Assembly: GCF_030518795.1 (NCBI RefSeq) | Contig: NZ_CP130427.1 | Location: 2,046,001-2,110,000, forward strand | Source of the DNA: Micromonospora sp. NBRC 110009 | GTDB taxonomy: Bacteria > Actinomycetota > Actinomycetes > Mycobacteriales > Micromonosporaceae | Reading direction: 5' to 3' | DNA: 64,000 nucleotides | In this document: positions 32,478-41,551 of the stretch, one piece after another | How the letters are laid out: the number at the start of each line of letters is the position of its first letter | Numbering within the stretch: position 1 is the first letter of the stretch | The notes under the pieces: generated by a model | What the model saw: the letters and a program-made list of their open reading frames with translations, nothing else | Databases searched by the model: none | What the model was told of the DNA's origin: nothing | Position numbers and translations under genes: made by a program

Positions 32478-35291
32478 GTGCGGGCGGAGGTGGGCGAGAC
32501 GATCGGTTTCTCGGTGCTCGGCTCGATCAGGGTCGTCCGCGCCGGCGCCGAGCTGCCGCTGGGCGCCCGCCAGCAGCGCCTGGTGCTCGCGATGCTGCTG
32601 GTCCGGGCCGGTTCACCGGTCTCCCTCGCCGAGCTGGTCGACCTGCTCTGGGACGAGGAGCCCCCGGCCAGCGCCGCGAACGTCGTGCACCGGCACGTCG
32701 GCATGCTCCGGCGCCTGTTCGAGCCCGGCCTGCCCACCCGGGCGGCGGGTCGGCACATCCTCCGGGAGCTCTCCGGCTACCGGCTGCGCGCCGACGAGGA
32801 GTCCCTCGACCTGCTGAAGTTCCGGTCGCTGAGCCGGCTGGCGGGCCGGAGCCTGCAGGACGGCGACCCGGAGTCGGCGCTGCGGCATTCCCTCGACGGG
32901 CTGCGGCTGTGGCGCGGCCGGTGCGCTGCCGGGCTGGAACCGGCGTCCCGCCTGCATCCCGCGTTCCTCGCCGTGGAGGCCGAACGCGCCGAGGCGGTGC
33001 GCACGGCCGCCGACGCCGCCGAGCGCTGCGGCCGGATGAGCGCGGTGTTGGCGCCGTTGCGGCAGGCCGCCGAGCAGCACCCGCTCGACGAGTCGCTGCA
33101 GAGCCGGTTGCTGCTGGCGCTGGCCGCCGACGGCCGCCAGGCGGAAGCCGTCGAGGTGTACCGGGTGGTGCGCCGCCGGCTCGCCGACGACCTGGGCGTC
33201 GATCCGGGCGAGGAGCTGCGGGAGGCGTACGACCGGCTGCTGCACCAGCGCACCCGGCCGGCGCGTACCGAGCCGCCGGCGCCGCTCCCGCGGCCCGCGC
33301 AGCTGCCGCCGGACCTGCCCTTCTTCAGCGGCCGGGACGACTTGATCGCGGAGGCCCGCGCGGCGGTCGCGCGCCCGGGCGGGCCGGCGGTGCTCGCGAT
33401 CGACGGCATGCCGGGGGTCGGCAAGACCGCCCTCGCCGTCCACCTCGCCCACGGGTTCGCCGGCGGTTACCCGGACGGGCAGCTCTATGTCGACCTGCGC
33501 GGATACGACGGGCGGGAGCCGGCGATGAGCCCCGCCGAGGCGCTGCGCGGCTTCCTCGGCTCGCTCGGGGTGCCGCAGGAGGGCATTCCCGCCGAGCTGC
33601 ACGCCCAGGCGGGCATGTACCGCAGCAGCCTTGCCGGCCGGCGCCTGCTGATCGTGCTCGACAACTGCCGGGACGCCGAGCAGATCCGGCACCTGCTGCC
33701 GGGCGGCCCCGGCTGCCTGGTGATCGTCACCAGCCGCAGCCGGCTCAGCACCCTGCTGACCACGGCCGGCGCCCACCCGTTGCCGGTCGGCCTGCCGAGC
33801 GTCGACGAGGCCCGCGCGGCGCTCCTGGGGCCGCTCGGCGCCGGCCGCGTCGCGGCGGATCCGGCCGCGATCGACGCCATCATCGCCAGCTGCGGGCGGC
33901 TGCCGCTCGCGCTGGCCGTGGTGGCCGCCCGCGCGGCGAGCCTGGCGGGGACGTCATCGACGCAGATCGCCGCCGAGCTGGCCCGAGCGCCGGGGAGCCT
34001 GGACGGCTTCGACGACGACGATCCGCAGACCGGCCTGCGTGCCGTCTTCTCCTGGTCCTACCAGGCGCTCTCCGCCCCGGCCGCCCGGCTCTTCCGGCTA
34101 CTGCCGATCCACCCTGGCCCCGACATGTCGATCGCCGGGGCGGCGGGCCTGGCCGGCGTGCCGCTGCGGAGCGCGCGGGCACTGCTCGGCGAGCTGAGCC
34201 GCGCGCACCTGATCGGCGAGGATCTGCCGGGCCGCTACCGCACCCACGATCTGCTGCTGGCCTACGCCACGGAGCTGGGCGAGGAACACGACGGCCCGGC
34301 CGAGCGCGCCGCCGCGGAGCTGCGCTGCCTGCGGTTCTACCGGGCCACCGGCTATGAGGCGCACCGCTGGCTGCTGACCTCCGAGTACCAACCGATGATC
34401 GAGCCGGGGCCGGGCGAGACACCGCTGCGCTTCGCCGGGCACGGCGACGCCATGCGCTGGTTCACCGCCGAGCGGCAGGTCCTGACCGCGCTGATCGGCC
34501 GGGCCGCCCGCCAGGGCCGGCACACCGAGGCCTGGCAGCTCGCCCTGGGCATGCAGCACTTCTTCGAACGCAGCGGCCGGTGGATCGACTGGACGACGAC
34601 CGGCGAGGTGGCCCTCGAGGCCGCCCGGGCGGGCGGCGACCTGGTCGGGCAGGCCCGGATGCACCGCAGCCTGGCCGGCGCGGCCTACTTCCGGCACGAG
34701 CACGAGACCGCGATCGGGCACCTCGACCAGGCGCTCGAGCTGCTCGCCCGGCTTGGCCTGCACGGCGAGATGACCAGGGCCGCGATCAACCGGGCGATGA
34801 TCCTGGCCGCCCAGGGGCGACACGAGGAGGTCGTCCGGGCGCTCTCCGCGGCGGTGGGGCCATGGACGGCCGGAGACCACAAACTGCTCGCGGACGTCCT
34901 GGTGATCATGGCCACGAGCTACGCCGAACTGGGCCGGGAGGAAGACGCCGTGCGCTGCGCCGAGCAGGCGATGGCGCTGTCGCGCGGAGCACGGTACCGG
35001 CTGGGCATCGCCGAGGCGTGGGAGGTGTTCGGCCGGGTGCACTCCGCCCGCCGGGAGCTCGGCAGGGCGGTCGACTGCTGGCGCGAGGCGGCCGTCGCCT
35101 ACCAGGAGGCCTCGGCGTCGGCGCCGGCCGCGGAGGTGCTGGCAATGCTCGGCGACGCCCTCGCCGCCGCCGGCGATCAGGACGCCGCGGTGCGGGCGTG
35201 GCGGGAGGCGCTGACCCTGATCCCGTCCGCGCAGACGCCGACCGCCCGGCGGCTGGCCGGCCTGCTCGCGGTGGTCACGTCGCATCCCTGA
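32478..35291 (+). CDS. AfsR/SARP-type regulator (wHTH-BTAD-NB-ARC-TPR)
   Basis: A 937-aa regulator of the AfsR class. OmpR-like winged helix (residues 10-100, LPLGARQQRLVLAMLLVRAG), bacterial transcriptional activation domain (about 105-255), NB-ARC STAND ATPase with P-loop GMPGVGKTA (Lys316) and LLIVLDNCRD, then a C-terminal TPR array from about 690. TACCGT 7 nt before the GTG start suggests a leaderless mRNA. SARPs activate secondary-metabolite genes; no such cluster is in the window. It is a paralogue of the regulator at 36047. Confidence 0.92.
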   Translation: MRAEVGETIGFSVLGSIRVVRAGAELPLGARQQRLVLAMLLVRAGSPVSLAELVDLLWDEEPPASAANVVHRHVGMLRRLFEPGLPTRAAGRHILRELSGYRLRADEESLDLLKFRSLSRLAGRSLQDGDPESALRHSLDGLRLWRGRCAAGLEPASRLHPAFLAVEAERAEAVRTAADAAERCGRMSAVLAPLRQAAEQHPLDESLQSRLLLALAADGRQAEAVEVYRVVRRRLADDLGVDPGEELREAYDRLLHQRTRPARTEPPAPLPRPAQLPPDLPFFSGRDDLIAEARAAVARPGGPAVLAIDGMPGVGKTALAVHLAHGFAGGYPDGQLYVDLRGYDGREPAMSPAEALRGFLGSLGVPQEGIPAELHAQAGMYRSSLAGRRLLIVLDNCRDAEQIRHLLPGGPGCLVIVTSRSRLSTLLTTAGAHPLPVGLPSVDEARAALLGPLGAGRVAADPAAIDAIIASCGRLPLALAVVAARAASLAGTSSTQIAAELARAPGSLDGFDDDDPQTGLRAVFSWSYQALSAPAARLFRLLPIHPGPDMSIAGAAGLAGVPLRSARALLGELSRAHLIGEDLPGRYRTHDLLLAYATELGEEHDGPAERAAAELRCLRFYRATGYEAHRWLLTSEYQPMIEPGPGETPLRFAGHGDAMRWFTAERQVLTALIGRAARQGRHTEAWQLALGMQHFFERSGRWIDWTTTGEVALEAARAGGDLVGQARMHRSLAGAAYFRHEHETAIGHLDQALELLARLGLHGEMTRAAINRAMILAAQGRHEEVVRALSAAVGPWTAGDHKLLADVLVIMATSYAELGREEDAVRCAEQAMALSRGARYRLGIAEAWEVFGRVHSARRELGRAVDCWREAAVAYQEASASAPAAEVLAMLGDALAAAGDQDAAVRAWREALTLIPSAQTPTARRLAGLLAVVTSHP

Positions 35292-35403
35292 CCGACTGCG
35301 ATCGGTGACGGCACTCGATCCGCACTTGCGCGTCAGTTCATTCACATCGATCGTCCCTAGGCTCGTGCCTCAGCCACCGTTGCTCCTGCCTGTGGGGGAT
35401 GCC

Positions 35404-35928
35404 GTGCTGCGGGAACCCGACGAATCACCGGCCGGCCGGGCCGAGCGCATGACCGCGCTCCATGCGGACCACGCCCGCGCCGTGCTGCGTCTCCTGCTCG
35501 TGCTGACCCGCAGCCAGCGGCAGACCGCCGAGGATCTGCTCCAGGAGACGATGCTGCGGGCCTGGCGGCACCTCGACTCGGTGCCGGCCGAGCCCGACGC
35601 CGCCCGCCGGTGGCTGCTGACCGTCGCCCGGCGGCTCGTCATCGACGGCGTCCGGCTGCGGCGGGGCCGCCCGGCCGAGGTCCATCTCGTCGACATGACC
35701 TGGATTCCCGCTGGTGACGACACCACCGGCGCCGCACTGGCGGCGCACGCCATCCGGCATGCGCTCGGCCGGTTGAGCCCGGCGCAGCGCAGTCTGCTCT
35801 CCGACGTCTACCTGGTCGGGCGGTCAGCGGAAGAGGTCGCCGGCCGGCTGGGCGTGCCGATCGGCACGGTGAAGTCCCGGACCCACCATGCGCTGCGCGC
35901 CCTGCGCACCGGCCTCGAGGCGGCCTGA
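35404..35928 (+). CDS. RNA polymerase sigma factor, ECF-type (sigma-70 family)
   Basis: About 174 aa with sigma-2 (HARAVLRLLLVLTRSQRQTAEDLLQETMLRAWRHL) and sigma-4 (LSPAQRSLLSDVYLVGRSAEEVAGRLGVPIGTVKSRTHHALRAL) regions, like SigK/SigL-type ECF factors. GTG 35404 is preferred because GGGGGA stands 4 nt upstream; an in-frame GTG at 35305 would give 207 aa. A TAGGCT hexamer (35358) inside the longer reading could be the promoter. No anti-sigma gene follows. It lies between two SARP paralogues. Confidence 0.85.
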   Translation: MLREPDESPAGRAERMTALHADHARAVLRLLLVLTRSQRQTAEDLLQETMLRAWRHLDSVPAEPDAARRWLLTVARRLVIDGVRLRRGRPAEVHLVDMTWIPAGDDTTGAALAAHAIRHALGRLSPAQRSLLSDVYLVGRSAEEVAGRLGVPIGTVKSRTHHALRALRTGLEAA

Positions 35929-36046
35929 GCAGGGACGACTCCGCGGGCTGGCGGTCGTCGCTGAGTCGAAGCTCATAGTGCCGCAGCGCGCGCCCCTGTC
36001 ATGCTGTGGCGATCGTGGCAACCGGCCCTGGACGGATCGCAGCAAG

Positions 36047-38107
36047 ATGACCAGCCCGCTCTCGTTCGCGGTTCTCGGCCCGGTGCGCGCCTGGCGCGGC
36101 CAGTCCGAAATCGGTCTGGGCACCCGGCAGCAGCGGCTGATCCTGGCGTTGCTGCTCGCCCGGGCCGGCGGCGCGGTCAGCGTCGCCGAGCTCGTCGACC
36201 TGCTCTGGGAGTCCGACCCCCCACCCAGCGCGGTCAACGTGGTGCACCGGCACGTCGGGATGCTCCGGCGGCGCTTCGAGCCGGGCCTGCCGACGCGGGC
36301 AGCGGGCTCGGTGCTGATCCGCGACGGCGCCGAATACCAGCTGCGGATCGACGGCGAATCGCTCGACCTGCTGCGGTTCCGGCGCCTGGTCGCCGAGGCC
36401 GGTGGCGGCTTCGGCGAGCCGGCCGTCGAGCTCTACCGGGAGGCGCTGGCGCTGTGGCGCGACCGGTGCGCCGCGGACCTGCAGGCCGGCCGCCGGGCTC
36501 ATCCGGAGTTCGTCGCGGTCGACGGCGAGCGGGTTGCGGCCGTCCGGGCGGCGGCCGACGCCGCCTTGCGGGCCGGGTGCGTTCCCGCAGTGCTGCCCGC
36601 GATCCGGCTGGCCGCCGAACACGAGCCGCTGGACGAGGCACTACAGGCGCGGCTGCTCCTCGCGCTCGCCGCGGACGGCCGGCGGGCCGAGGCCCTCGCG
36701 GCTTATGCCGACATCGAGCACCGGCTCGCCGACGAGCTCGGCATCCAGCCGGGCGGCAACCTGCGCGCGGCGCGGGACAGCCTGCTCGACCACGACTTCC
36801 CGGGCGACGGCCCCAGGTCGCGGCGCGGCGTCAGACCGGCCATCATTCGGTCCGGAGCGCCGCCCATCGGCGCGGAGGCCGAATTTGGCCGCCCGGCCTT
36901 CATTCGGTCCGGAGCGCCGCCTGGCGGGGCGGAGGCCGAATTATGGCCACCGGCCGAGCTGAAGTTGTCGCAGCCGACCCGGGTCGAGCCGCCGGCGCAG
37001 TTGCCGGCCGACCACCCCCACTTCACCGGCCGCCGCGGCGTCCTGGCCGCCGCGGCGGAGCTGCTGGCCGGAGACCGGCAGACCACGGCGCTGGTCATCG
37101 ACGGAATGCCCGGTGTCGGGAAGACCACCCTCGCGGTGCACCTGGCCCACCGGCTGGCCGCCCGCTACCCCGATGGGCAGCTGCACGCGGACCTGCGGGG
37201 TTTCGACTCCGGCGAGTCGGTGATGGCACCGGGGGAGGCGTTGCGCGGCTTCCTCTGGTCTCTCGGGGTCGCCCCGGCCGCGATCCCGGCCGAGCTGCAC
37301 GCCCAGGCCGGCCTCTACCGCAGCATCCTGGCCGAACGCCGGATGCTGATCCTGCTCGACAACTGCCGCGACTGGGACCAGATCCGGCACCTGCTGCCCG
37401 GCACCGGCGGCAGTCTCGTCATCGCCACCAGCCGCCGCCGGATCACCGGCCTGGCCACCCCGGTCGGCGCCCAACCGCTGCACCTCGACCCGCTGACCGA
37501 CGCCGAGGCCCGCGAGCTGCTCGCCCGCCGGCTCGGCGACGCGGTGGCCGCCGACCCGGCCGCCGTCGACGAGATCATCGCGCGGTGTGGCCGGCTGCCG
37601 CTCGCCCTGGCGCTGGTCGCCACCCGCAGCGTCGGCCGGCCCGGGCTCAGCCTGCCCGCGGTCGCCGGTGAGCTGGCCGAGGCCGACGGCCGGCTGGCCG
37701 GCTTCGGGGACGCACACGCCCATCTGGAGGCGACCTTCTCCTGGTCCTACCGGGCCCTGACTCCCGAGGCAGCCCGGCTCTTCCGGCTGCTGCCCCTGCA
37801 CCCGACCGGGGAGCTGACCACCGAAGCGGCGGCCGCCCTGGGCGGCCTGTCCCTGCGCGCCGCCCGCGGCCTGCTCGCCGAGCTCGGGGCGCAGCTGCTG
37901 GTCCAGCCCGGCGACGGCCGGTGGCGGATGCATGGTCTGCTGCGCGCCTATGCCGTGGAGCTCGGGGAGGAACACGACGACGCGGCCGAGCGGAACGCCG
38001 CCATCGAGCGGGTCCACGACTATTACCAGCGGAGCTGCTCTGGCACCGGTGACCCGGACGCGGCGCCGGTGGGCGCCGCGTCCGGGGCCCTCGCTCAGTA
38101 CCGGTAG
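36047..38107 (+). CDS. AfsR/SARP-type regulator lacking the TPR half (truncated)
   Basis: A 686-aa paralogue of the regulator at 32478: winged helix (LGTRQQRLILALLLARAG), BTAD, a linker with a 57-bp tandem repeat, and NB-ARC with GMPGVGKTT (Lys359), LILLDNCRD and GRLPLALAL. Similarity runs through HGLLRAYAVELGEEHD, about 30 residues past the NB-ARC, then stops. The last 20 residues are read from the terminator hairpin of the convergent subtilase gene, with 13 bp of antisense overlap. The whole TPR array (about 250 aa in the sister gene) is missing. Probably a truncated or decayed gene, though a short SARP could still act. Confidence 0.82.
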   Translation: MTSPLSFAVLGPVRAWRGQSEIGLGTRQQRLILALLLARAGGAVSVAELVDLLWESDPPPSAVNVVHRHVGMLRRRFEPGLPTRAAGSVLIRDGAEYQLRIDGESLDLLRFRRLVAEAGGGFGEPAVELYREALALWRDRCAADLQAGRRAHPEFVAVDGERVAAVRAAADAALRAGCVPAVLPAIRLAAEHEPLDEALQARLLLALAADGRRAEALAAYADIEHRLADELGIQPGGNLRAARDSLLDHDFPGDGPRSRRGVRPAIIRSGAPPIGAEAEFGRPAFIRSGAPPGGAEAELWPPAELKLSQPTRVEPPAQLPADHPHFTGRRGVLAAAAELLAGDRQTTALVIDGMPGVGKTTLAVHLAHRLAARYPDGQLHADLRGFDSGESVMAPGEALRGFLWSLGVAPAAIPAELHAQAGLYRSILAERRMLILLDNCRDWDQIRHLLPGTGGSLVIATSRRRITGLATPVGAQPLHLDPLTDAEARELLARRLGDAVAADPAAVDEIIARCGRLPLALALVATRSVGRPGLSLPAVAGELAEADGRLAGFGDAHAHLEATFSWSYRALTPEAARLFRLLPLHPTGELTTEAAAALGGLSLRAARGLLAELGAQLLVQPGDGRWRMHGLLRAYAVELGEEHDDAAERNAAIERVHDYYQRSCSGTGDPDAAPVGAASGALAQYR
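36844..36945. repeat. 57-bp tandem palindromic repeat in the SARP linker
   Basis: Two copies with period 57 bp (starting 36844 and 36901) share CATTCGGTCCGGAGCGCCGCC; each ends GCGGAGGCCGAATT and is thereby an inverted repeat. They are in frame and encode IRSGAPP.GAEAE twice. Likely insertion of a short palindromic element. Confidence 0.8.
38053..38086. terminator. 15-bp perfect hairpin at the SARP/subtilase junction
   Basis: CCCGGACGCGGCGCC and GGCGCCGCGTCCGGG pair perfectly around GGTG. It lies 9 nt beyond the subtilase stop (minus strand) and inside the end of the truncated SARP frame, showing that it belongs to the subtilase gene. Confidence 0.85.
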
Positions 38108-41100
38108 GCGCGGATGATGGTCTGCTTGACCGTGTTACCGCTGGTGTCCGTCGCGGCGGCCCGCAGCGAGACGAAGCCGGTGCCGGCCGGGTTGCGCACC
38201 CAGGCGACCCCCTTCTCGCCGGACCGCTGCACCGTCAGCTGCTGCCAGGTCTGGCCGTCGTCGAAGGACGCCTCGACGGTCAGGCTCGTGGTCTGGCCCG
38301 GCTCCGCCCCGATCTGACGGTCGAGCGAGACCGGGATCGCGAACAACTGGTCGGCCGGCGCCCGGTTGTCGATGTCGAGCTCCGGGGTGAACCGGACCGC
38401 CGTCAGCGGCAGCTTCACCAACTCGCCGTCGGCCACGTGTCCGGACTTGAAGGTCCACTCCGCGTCGACCACCGTCGAGAGGCTGAACACCGGGTCGCTG
38501 CGGAAGGTCGCGGCCAGCCGGTAGTCACCCGTCTCCGCGGGCACGTGCCAGGCCCAGGGCGTCTCGGTCCCGTCGCCGACCTTGACCCCGTTGCGGTAGA
38601 GGCTCACGTCCACGCTGCCGCCGCGAGTGAACCGGAAGCCCATGTGCCCGGAGCCGTCGCCGTGCAGCGGCCCCGGCCCGCCGATCTGGTCACCCCAGTA
38701 CCGGGTGGCGAACTGCTGGCCGAAGTTCGGCTCCGGGAAGACCGGCCCGGCCACCGCGTTGGCCCACTTCACGTTGTACGTGCGGCCGGCCTTGAAGCTG
38801 GTCCACGCCGACTCGTAGTACGTGAACCGCCGCTGGAACGAGGTCGACTGCCACACCGCCTGCTTGTCCTGGTTGTAGTACTCGGTGATGGTGTTCGGCG
38901 CGTCGTAGGAGAAGCTCGGCTGGGCCTGGTACTCGTCGCGGTAGACCGGCGAGTTGCCGGGCGCGTGCGCGATCGCGGTCCGCGACACCGGTACGCCGGC
39001 CACGTCCGCGCTGATCTGGGAGCGGACCGTGGCGAAGTCACCCGCGTGCAGCTTGCGGGTCAGCCCGGTCATCATCTTCTCCGGCTCGTAGAGGTAGACC
39101 CGGTAGACGTACGGAGTGTTGTACACGCTGCCGTTCTGGGCCACCCCGGCCCAGATCGCATTGACGTACGAGACGAAGCCGGGCGTCTTGCCGGTCCCGA
39201 TCTGCGCGGTCCGCACCTTGTCGAACGGGACGTTCATCAGCACGCCGTACGGGTCGTTGCTGCCCCAGATCTCCGGCTGCTCGGTCCGGATCGTCCAGCC
39301 GGACTCCTGCCAGACCGCAGCGGCCTTCGAGTTCGGCACCGACACCGCGATCGGCTTCGCCTGGCGGGTGTCCATGGTGAGCGCCTGATCCTTGGTCATG
39401 TCGAGGCTCGGGCGCACCAGCGTGGTGATGTCCGGGTTCGCCCAGTCGCCGGTCAACAGGTAGGTCTGGACCAGGTAGCGGCCCGCGCGGACCCGGTACC
39501 TGGTGGTCGCGGGGTCGTCGAACACCAGGACGGTCTGCCGGTCCAGGTCGGTCAGGACGGTCACCCAGCCCTGCTCGGCCGTGGGCGCTCCGCCGTCCGG
39601 CCCGATGAACTTGACGGTCAGGTCGTGGCGGACGACGTCGAGCGCGACCGGGGTCTGCACCTGCGCGCCGCCACCGGTGGCGGTCACCTCACCGCCGAAG
39701 TAGCGGTCCGGCAGGTCCGTGCCGGCCTGCACGTTGACGGTCACGGTGGCGGTGCCGCCGGCCGGGACCGTCACCGAGGAGGCGCTGAGGCTGAACAGGC
39801 CGGCCGGCGCCGGGGCGCCGTCGGCGTCCTTGGCGTCGAGGGAGACGGCCAGGGTGAGGTCGGCAGAGCCGCCGTTCGCGTACGTGACGGTGCGCTGCTG
39901 CGCGGTGGTGTTCCGCTCGAAGGCGATGCTGACCGGGCTCGCCGTGACGTCCTGCCGGATCGCCCGGGCGACGTTGAGGAAGCCCGCGCCCTGCTCGTAG
40001 ACCCCGATGGCGGCGTTCGGCTGCGCGGCCGCCATCAGCGTGGACTTGATCCGCTCAGGCGCCCAGTCCGGGTGCTGCTGGAGCAGGATCGCCGCCGCGC
40101 CGGCCACGTGCGGAGTCGCCATCGAGGTGCCGGAGAGGCTGGCGTACTGCGGGTTCTCGTCGTCCGGCCACAGGTCCGAGGTCGAGCTGCGGGCGGCGAC
40201 GATGCCGACGCCGGGCGCGGTGATGTCCGGCTTGATGCCGGCGTCACCCACGCGCGGACCCCGGCTGGAGAACTCGGCAAGCTCACCGGTCTTGGTCACG
40301 GCGCCCACGGTCAGCGCCTCGGCCACGTCGCCGGGCGAGCTCACCGTGGACTCGCCGGCCAGGCCGGAGTTGCCCGCGGCGACGACGAAGAGCACGCCGT
40401 AACGGTGGGTGAGGTCGGCCAGGGCAGCCTCGATCGGGTCGGTGTCCGGGCTGTCCGGGCCACCGAGGCTCATGTTGGCGACCTTGACGCCCTGCTGCGC
40501 CGCCCAGGTCATGCCGGCCACGATCGCCGACTCCGGGCAGCCCTCCTGCATGCAGACCTTGGCGCTGTAGATGGTCGCGCCGGGCGCCATGCCCTTGTAA
40601 CGGCCCTGCGACGCGGCCCCGCTGCCGGCGATGGTGGAGGCGACGTGGGTGCCGTGGCCGACCCGGTCCAGGTTGTCCGGGTCCGAGGTGAAGTTCTCCG
40701 CGGCGGCGACGCGGTCGGCCAGGTCGGGGTGGGTCAGGTCGACGCCGGTGTCGATCAGGCCGACCTTCACCCCCGTGCCCGTCCAGCCGGCCTGCCAGGC
40801 CTGCGGCGCGCCGGTCAGCGGGACGCTGACGTCGAGGGTGGGGTGGCGCAGCCCGTCGAGCCAGATCTTGTCGAACCCGGCCCGCAGTTGCCGCTCGGTG
40901 CCACTCGTGGCGGATGTGAGGCTGTTCCAGAAGGACACCGCGTCCGCGCGGTTCTCCGCGACCGCGCTCAATCCGGAGAGTTCCCGGGTGGTCCGGGCGC
41001 CGGCGAGGCGGGCGGGGGCGGCGCCGCTGTGCTGGACGATGAGCGGCAGGGTGGCCCGGGTGTCGTCGTAGCCGAACCCGACCTGCATCGAGATGTCGAA

Positions 41101-41430
41101 GAGCCGCTCGTCGAGCTTGCCCCGGTTGAGCAGGCCGACGGCGTCGGCGGGGATGACCCGCACGTCCTTGCCGGCGCTGTGGGTGATGAACGGGATCCGT
41201 TCCCGTCCCTTGCCCGGCACGACGTCGACGGCCGTCTGGCCATTCTTGGTGCTGACGTGGACGGTGTCGCCGGTGAGCAGAGTGACCGTCCGGGGTTTGG
41301 ACGCGACCGCGGGTGGGGTCGCCGGCTTCGCGGCCTGCGGCTGCGCCGACGCCGGTGAGGCGCCCGGTGTCACCGCCGAGACGCCCAGCACGAGTAGTGC
41401 CAGCGCCGATATCTTGCGAACTGAACGCAT
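38095..41430 (-). CDS. Secreted S8 family serine peptidase (subtilase)
   Basis: An 1111-aa secreted protease. Sec signal peptide MRSVRKISALALLVLGVSAV with AXA-type cleavage near residue 30, a propeptide to about 200, and a subtilisin domain with Asp227 (LIDTGVD), His259 (GHGTHVA), Asn354 (AAGNSG) and Ser436 (SGTSMATPH). C-terminal beta domains follow (FnIII-like from about 520; TVPAGGTATVTVNVQAG). AGGGAG precedes ATG 41430. Upstream lie a Crp-like box and a dyad. Likely degrades extracellular protein; convergent with the truncated SARP. Confidence 0.95.
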   Translation of the reverse strand: MRSVRKISALALLVLGVSAVTPGASPASAQPQAAKPATPPAVASKPRTVTLLTGDTVHVSTKNGQTAVDVVPGKGRERIPFITHSAGKDVRVIPADAVGLLNRGKLDERLFDISMQVGFGYDDTRATLPLIVQHSGAAPARLAGARTTRELSGLSAVAENRADAVSFWNSLTSATSGTERQLRAGFDKIWLDGLRHPTLDVSVPLTGAPQAWQAGWTGTGVKVGLIDTGVDLTHPDLADRVAAAENFTSDPDNLDRVGHGTHVASTIAGSGAASQGRYKGMAPGATIYSAKVCMQEGCPESAIVAGMTWAAQQGVKVANMSLGGPDSPDTDPIEAALADLTHRYGVLFVVAAGNSGLAGESTVSSPGDVAEALTVGAVTKTGELAEFSSRGPRVGDAGIKPDITAPGVGIVAARSSTSDLWPDDENPQYASLSGTSMATPHVAGAAAILLQQHPDWAPERIKSTLMAAAQPNAAIGVYEQGAGFLNVARAIRQDVTASPVSIAFERNTTAQQRTVTYANGGSADLTLAVSLDAKDADGAPAPAGLFSLSASSVTVPAGGTATVTVNVQAGTDLPDRYFGGEVTATGGGAQVQTPVALDVVRHDLTVKFIGPDGGAPTAEQGWVTVLTDLDRQTVLVFDDPATTRYRVRAGRYLVQTYLLTGDWANPDITTLVRPSLDMTKDQALTMDTRQAKPIAVSVPNSKAAAVWQESGWTIRTEQPEIWGSNDPYGVLMNVPFDKVRTAQIGTGKTPGFVSYVNAIWAGVAQNGSVYNTPYVYRVYLYEPEKMMTGLTRKLHAGDFATVRSQISADVAGVPVSRTAIAHAPGNSPVYRDEYQAQPSFSYDAPNTITEYYNQDKQAVWQSTSFQRRFTYYESAWTSFKAGRTYNVKWANAVAGPVFPEPNFGQQFATRYWGDQIGGPGPLHGDGSGHMGFRFTRGGSVDVSLYRNGVKVGDGTETPWAWHVPAETGDYRLAATFRSDPVFSLSTVVDAEWTFKSGHVADGELVKLPLTAVRFTPELDIDNRAPADQLFAIPVSLDRQIGAEPGQTTSLTVEASFDDGQTWQQLTVQRSGEKGVAWVRNPAGTGFVSLRAAATDTSGNTVKQTIIRAYRY

Positions 41431-41485
41431 CTTTCTCCCTGGATGAGCGCGAGAGGTAATCCGGGTGGTCCGGACGTGACCGGCG

Positions 41486-41499
41486 GGTGAAAGTTCACC
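41486..41499. promoter_or_regulatory. Palindrome upstream of the subtilase gene
   Basis: GGTGAAAGTTCACC has perfect 6-bp arms around AG, 56-69 bp upstream of the subtilase start. It is a candidate operator; the binding protein is unknown. Confidence 0.4.
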
Positions 41500-41502
41500 T
41501 GG

Positions 41503-41518
41503 AGTGATCTGGGTCACA
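41503..41518. promoter_or_regulatory. Crp-like box upstream of the subtilase gene
   Basis: AGTGATCTGGGTCACA matches TGTGA-N6-TCACA at nine of ten defined positions. It lies 73-88 bp upstream of the subtilase start codon, a position consistent with activation by a cAMP-receptor-type protein. Confidence 0.45.
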
Positions 41519-41551
41519 GTCGCGCCATCGCAGACCTGGGCGATCCGGCGT

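Noticed and set aside
35305..35403. Longer start for the sigma factor at GTG 35305
   Set aside because: The extra 33 residues are not sigma-like, contain a promoter-like TAGGCT, and the ribosome site supports 35404; kept only as an alternative.
32478..38107. Antibiotic biosynthetic cluster around the SARP genes
   Set aside because: No synthase, synthetase or tailoring enzyme is encoded nearby; only regulators, a phosphatase and a protease.
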